From CAVYXF01 sp963772335 (GTDB lineage: Bacteria > Pseudomonadota > Alphaproteobacteria > Rhizobiales > Rhodomicrobiaceae): a stretch of DNA of 64,000 bases. Within the stretch, counting starts at the first letter, position 1. Every line of letters begins with the position of its first letter. The DNA lies in assembly GCA_963772335.1 (NCBI GenBank), contig CAVYXF010000010.1, positions 248,001 through 312,000 on the forward strand. The letters are read 5' to 3'. The position numbers and the translations under genes are program-made. Shown here in pieces: positions 63,319 to 64,000 of the stretch. Under the pieces are notes generated by a model. The model had not been told where the DNA came from and did no database searches. It was given only the letters and a program-made list of their open reading frames with translations.

Positions 63319-64000
63319 ATGCGAAGAGAGCTATTGGGAATTCCAATCGACTGTTTGAGCTTCGAGGAGACGGTGGGACGAGCCGTGGCCGCAATGCGGA
63401 CCCGAAAGCCGACCCAGCATGTCGCCCTCAATGTCGCCAAGCTGGTGAAGGCCCGCAGCAATGCGGAGCTGCGCTCGGATATCGTCGAGAGCGATATTAT
63501 CGGCGTGGATGGGATGGGTATCGTTCTCGCCGCCCGTCTGCTCGGCATGGGGACGCCCGAGCGCGTCGCCGGCATCGATCTCATGCAAGGCCTGTTAGCG
63601 GCATGCAGCGAGCATGGCTTGCGCCCCTATTTCCTCGGGGCCCGTCAGAATGTTCTCGAGCGGGCCATGGCGGTGGCGCGCGGACGCTGGCCGCAGCTCG
63701 ATTTCGCCGGCGCCCGCAACGGCTATTTCCGCCCCGAGGAGGAAGGCAGCGTCGTCGCTGCCATCCGGGAAAGCAAGGCGGACTGCCTGTTCATCGCCAT
63801 GCCGACTCCGCAGAAGGAGCGCTTCCTCCACCGTTATCGCGACGAGCTCAACGTTCCCTTCATCATGGGGGTCGGTGGCAGTTTCGACGTGCTGTCCTAT
63901 CAAGTCGACCGCGCACCGCACCTCCTGCAGCGCGCCGGCCTCGAATGGGCTTACCGCATTTATCAAGAGCCGGGCCGGATGTGGTGGCGCTATGCGAGCA
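63319..64000 (+). CDS. WecG/TagA/CpsF-family glycosyltransferase, partial
   Basis: At least 227 residues, running off the right edge. The GT26 signature is clear: QHVALNVAKLVKA, then VDGMGIVLAARLLG, then FLGARQNVLERA, and VPFIMGVGGSFDVLSYQVDR, APHLLQRAGLEWAYRIYQEP. The family adds N-acetylmannosaminuronate, ManNAc or glucose-type residues to a lipid-linked sugar, so it may add a second sugar after the hexose-phosphate transferase. It follows that gene by about 180 bases with no terminator seen. Confidence 0.9.
   Translation, partial: MRRELLGIPIDCLSFEETVGRAVAAMRTRKPTQHVALNVAKLVKARSNAELRSDIVESDIIGVDGMGIVLAARLLGMGTPERVAGIDLMQGLLAACSEHGLRPYFLGARQNVLERAMAVARGRWPQLDFAGARNGYFRPEEEGSVVAAIRESKADCLFIAMPTPQKERFLHRYRDELNVPFIMGVGGSFDVLSYQVDRAPHLLQRAGLEWAYRIYQEPGRMWWRYAS

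Overview
The window is high-GC DNA from an alphaproteobacterium, most likely of the order Hyphomicrobiales (Rhizobiales). The evidence is an ECF16/SigF-type sigma factor with its NrsF anti-sigma factor, an LdtR-LdtP regulator/L,D-transpeptidase pair, an extensin-like protein, DUF1134 and DUF2865 proteins, and a long intergenic dyad of a type common in rhizobial genomes. I cannot name the genus. No tRNA, rRNA, CRISPR array, transposase or prophage was seen.

Layout. 1-5.7 kb: anti-sigma and sigma genes, a ClpP-fold serine protease, KDPG aldolase, an aldose epimerase, a VOC protein and an exported DUF1134 protein. 6.0-12.7 kb: the tail of a lost EAL gene, an exported protein with a duplicated four-cysteine module, an extensin-like protein, a 3-hydroxyisobutyryl-CoA hydrolase-like enzyme, LdtR and its L,D-transpeptidase, and a family 4-like uracil-DNA glycosylase. 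12.9-23.7 kb: a frameshifted ETF-ubiquinone oxidoreductase, a BKACE enzyme, an amidase coupled to a small RHH-like protein, OsmC, a GlxA-type regulator, a monooxygenase/VOC pair, an SGNH-like exported protein, beta-carbonic anhydrase and DUF2865. 23.8-31.4 kb: a very large exported TPR-CHAT protein, a LysR regulator, two GNAT acetyltransferases, a cupin and a flavin monooxygenase. 31.4-36 kb: tcuB, tcuA and an MmgE/PrpD gene, ending at remnants of a CaiB-type CoA-transferase and a GntR regulator. 36-44.6 kb: a MacAB-like exporter, a rhodanese, the remnant of a sulfide:quinone oxidoreductase-like gene behind an intact palindrome, and an RND pump.

44.7-56.7 kb is a tad/cpa locus for Flp-type pili: flp, cpaB, cpaC, a short cpaD-like gene, cpaE, cpaF, tadB, tadC and tadD read leftward. 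Two TadE/TadG-like pseudopilin genes (leftward) and a TadG-like vWA gene (rightward) diverge from a region holding two perfect inverted repeats. The prepilin peptidase is not in the window. 57.2-64 kb is the start of a Wzx/Wzy-type exopolysaccharide cluster: an outer-membrane lipoprotein, a beta-barrel protein, a Wzz-tyrosine autokinase, a polyprenyl-phosphate hexose-phosphate transferase and a WecG/TagA/CpsF transferase. Flp pili and exopolysaccharide together suggest a surface-attachment region.

A recurring theme is gene damage. Two conserved genes carry apparent single-base shifts (ETF-QO and cpaF), and four others survive only as fragments (EAL, CoA-transferase, GntR and SQR-like). The fragments look like genuine decay. 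The two frameshifts could be assembly errors and should be checked against reads. I found no convincing wholly new multi-gene system. The least explained items are the exported TPR-CHAT protein, the duplicated-cysteine secreted protein, and the palindromes beside ldtR, in the rhodanese/SQR gap and in the divergent tad promoter.
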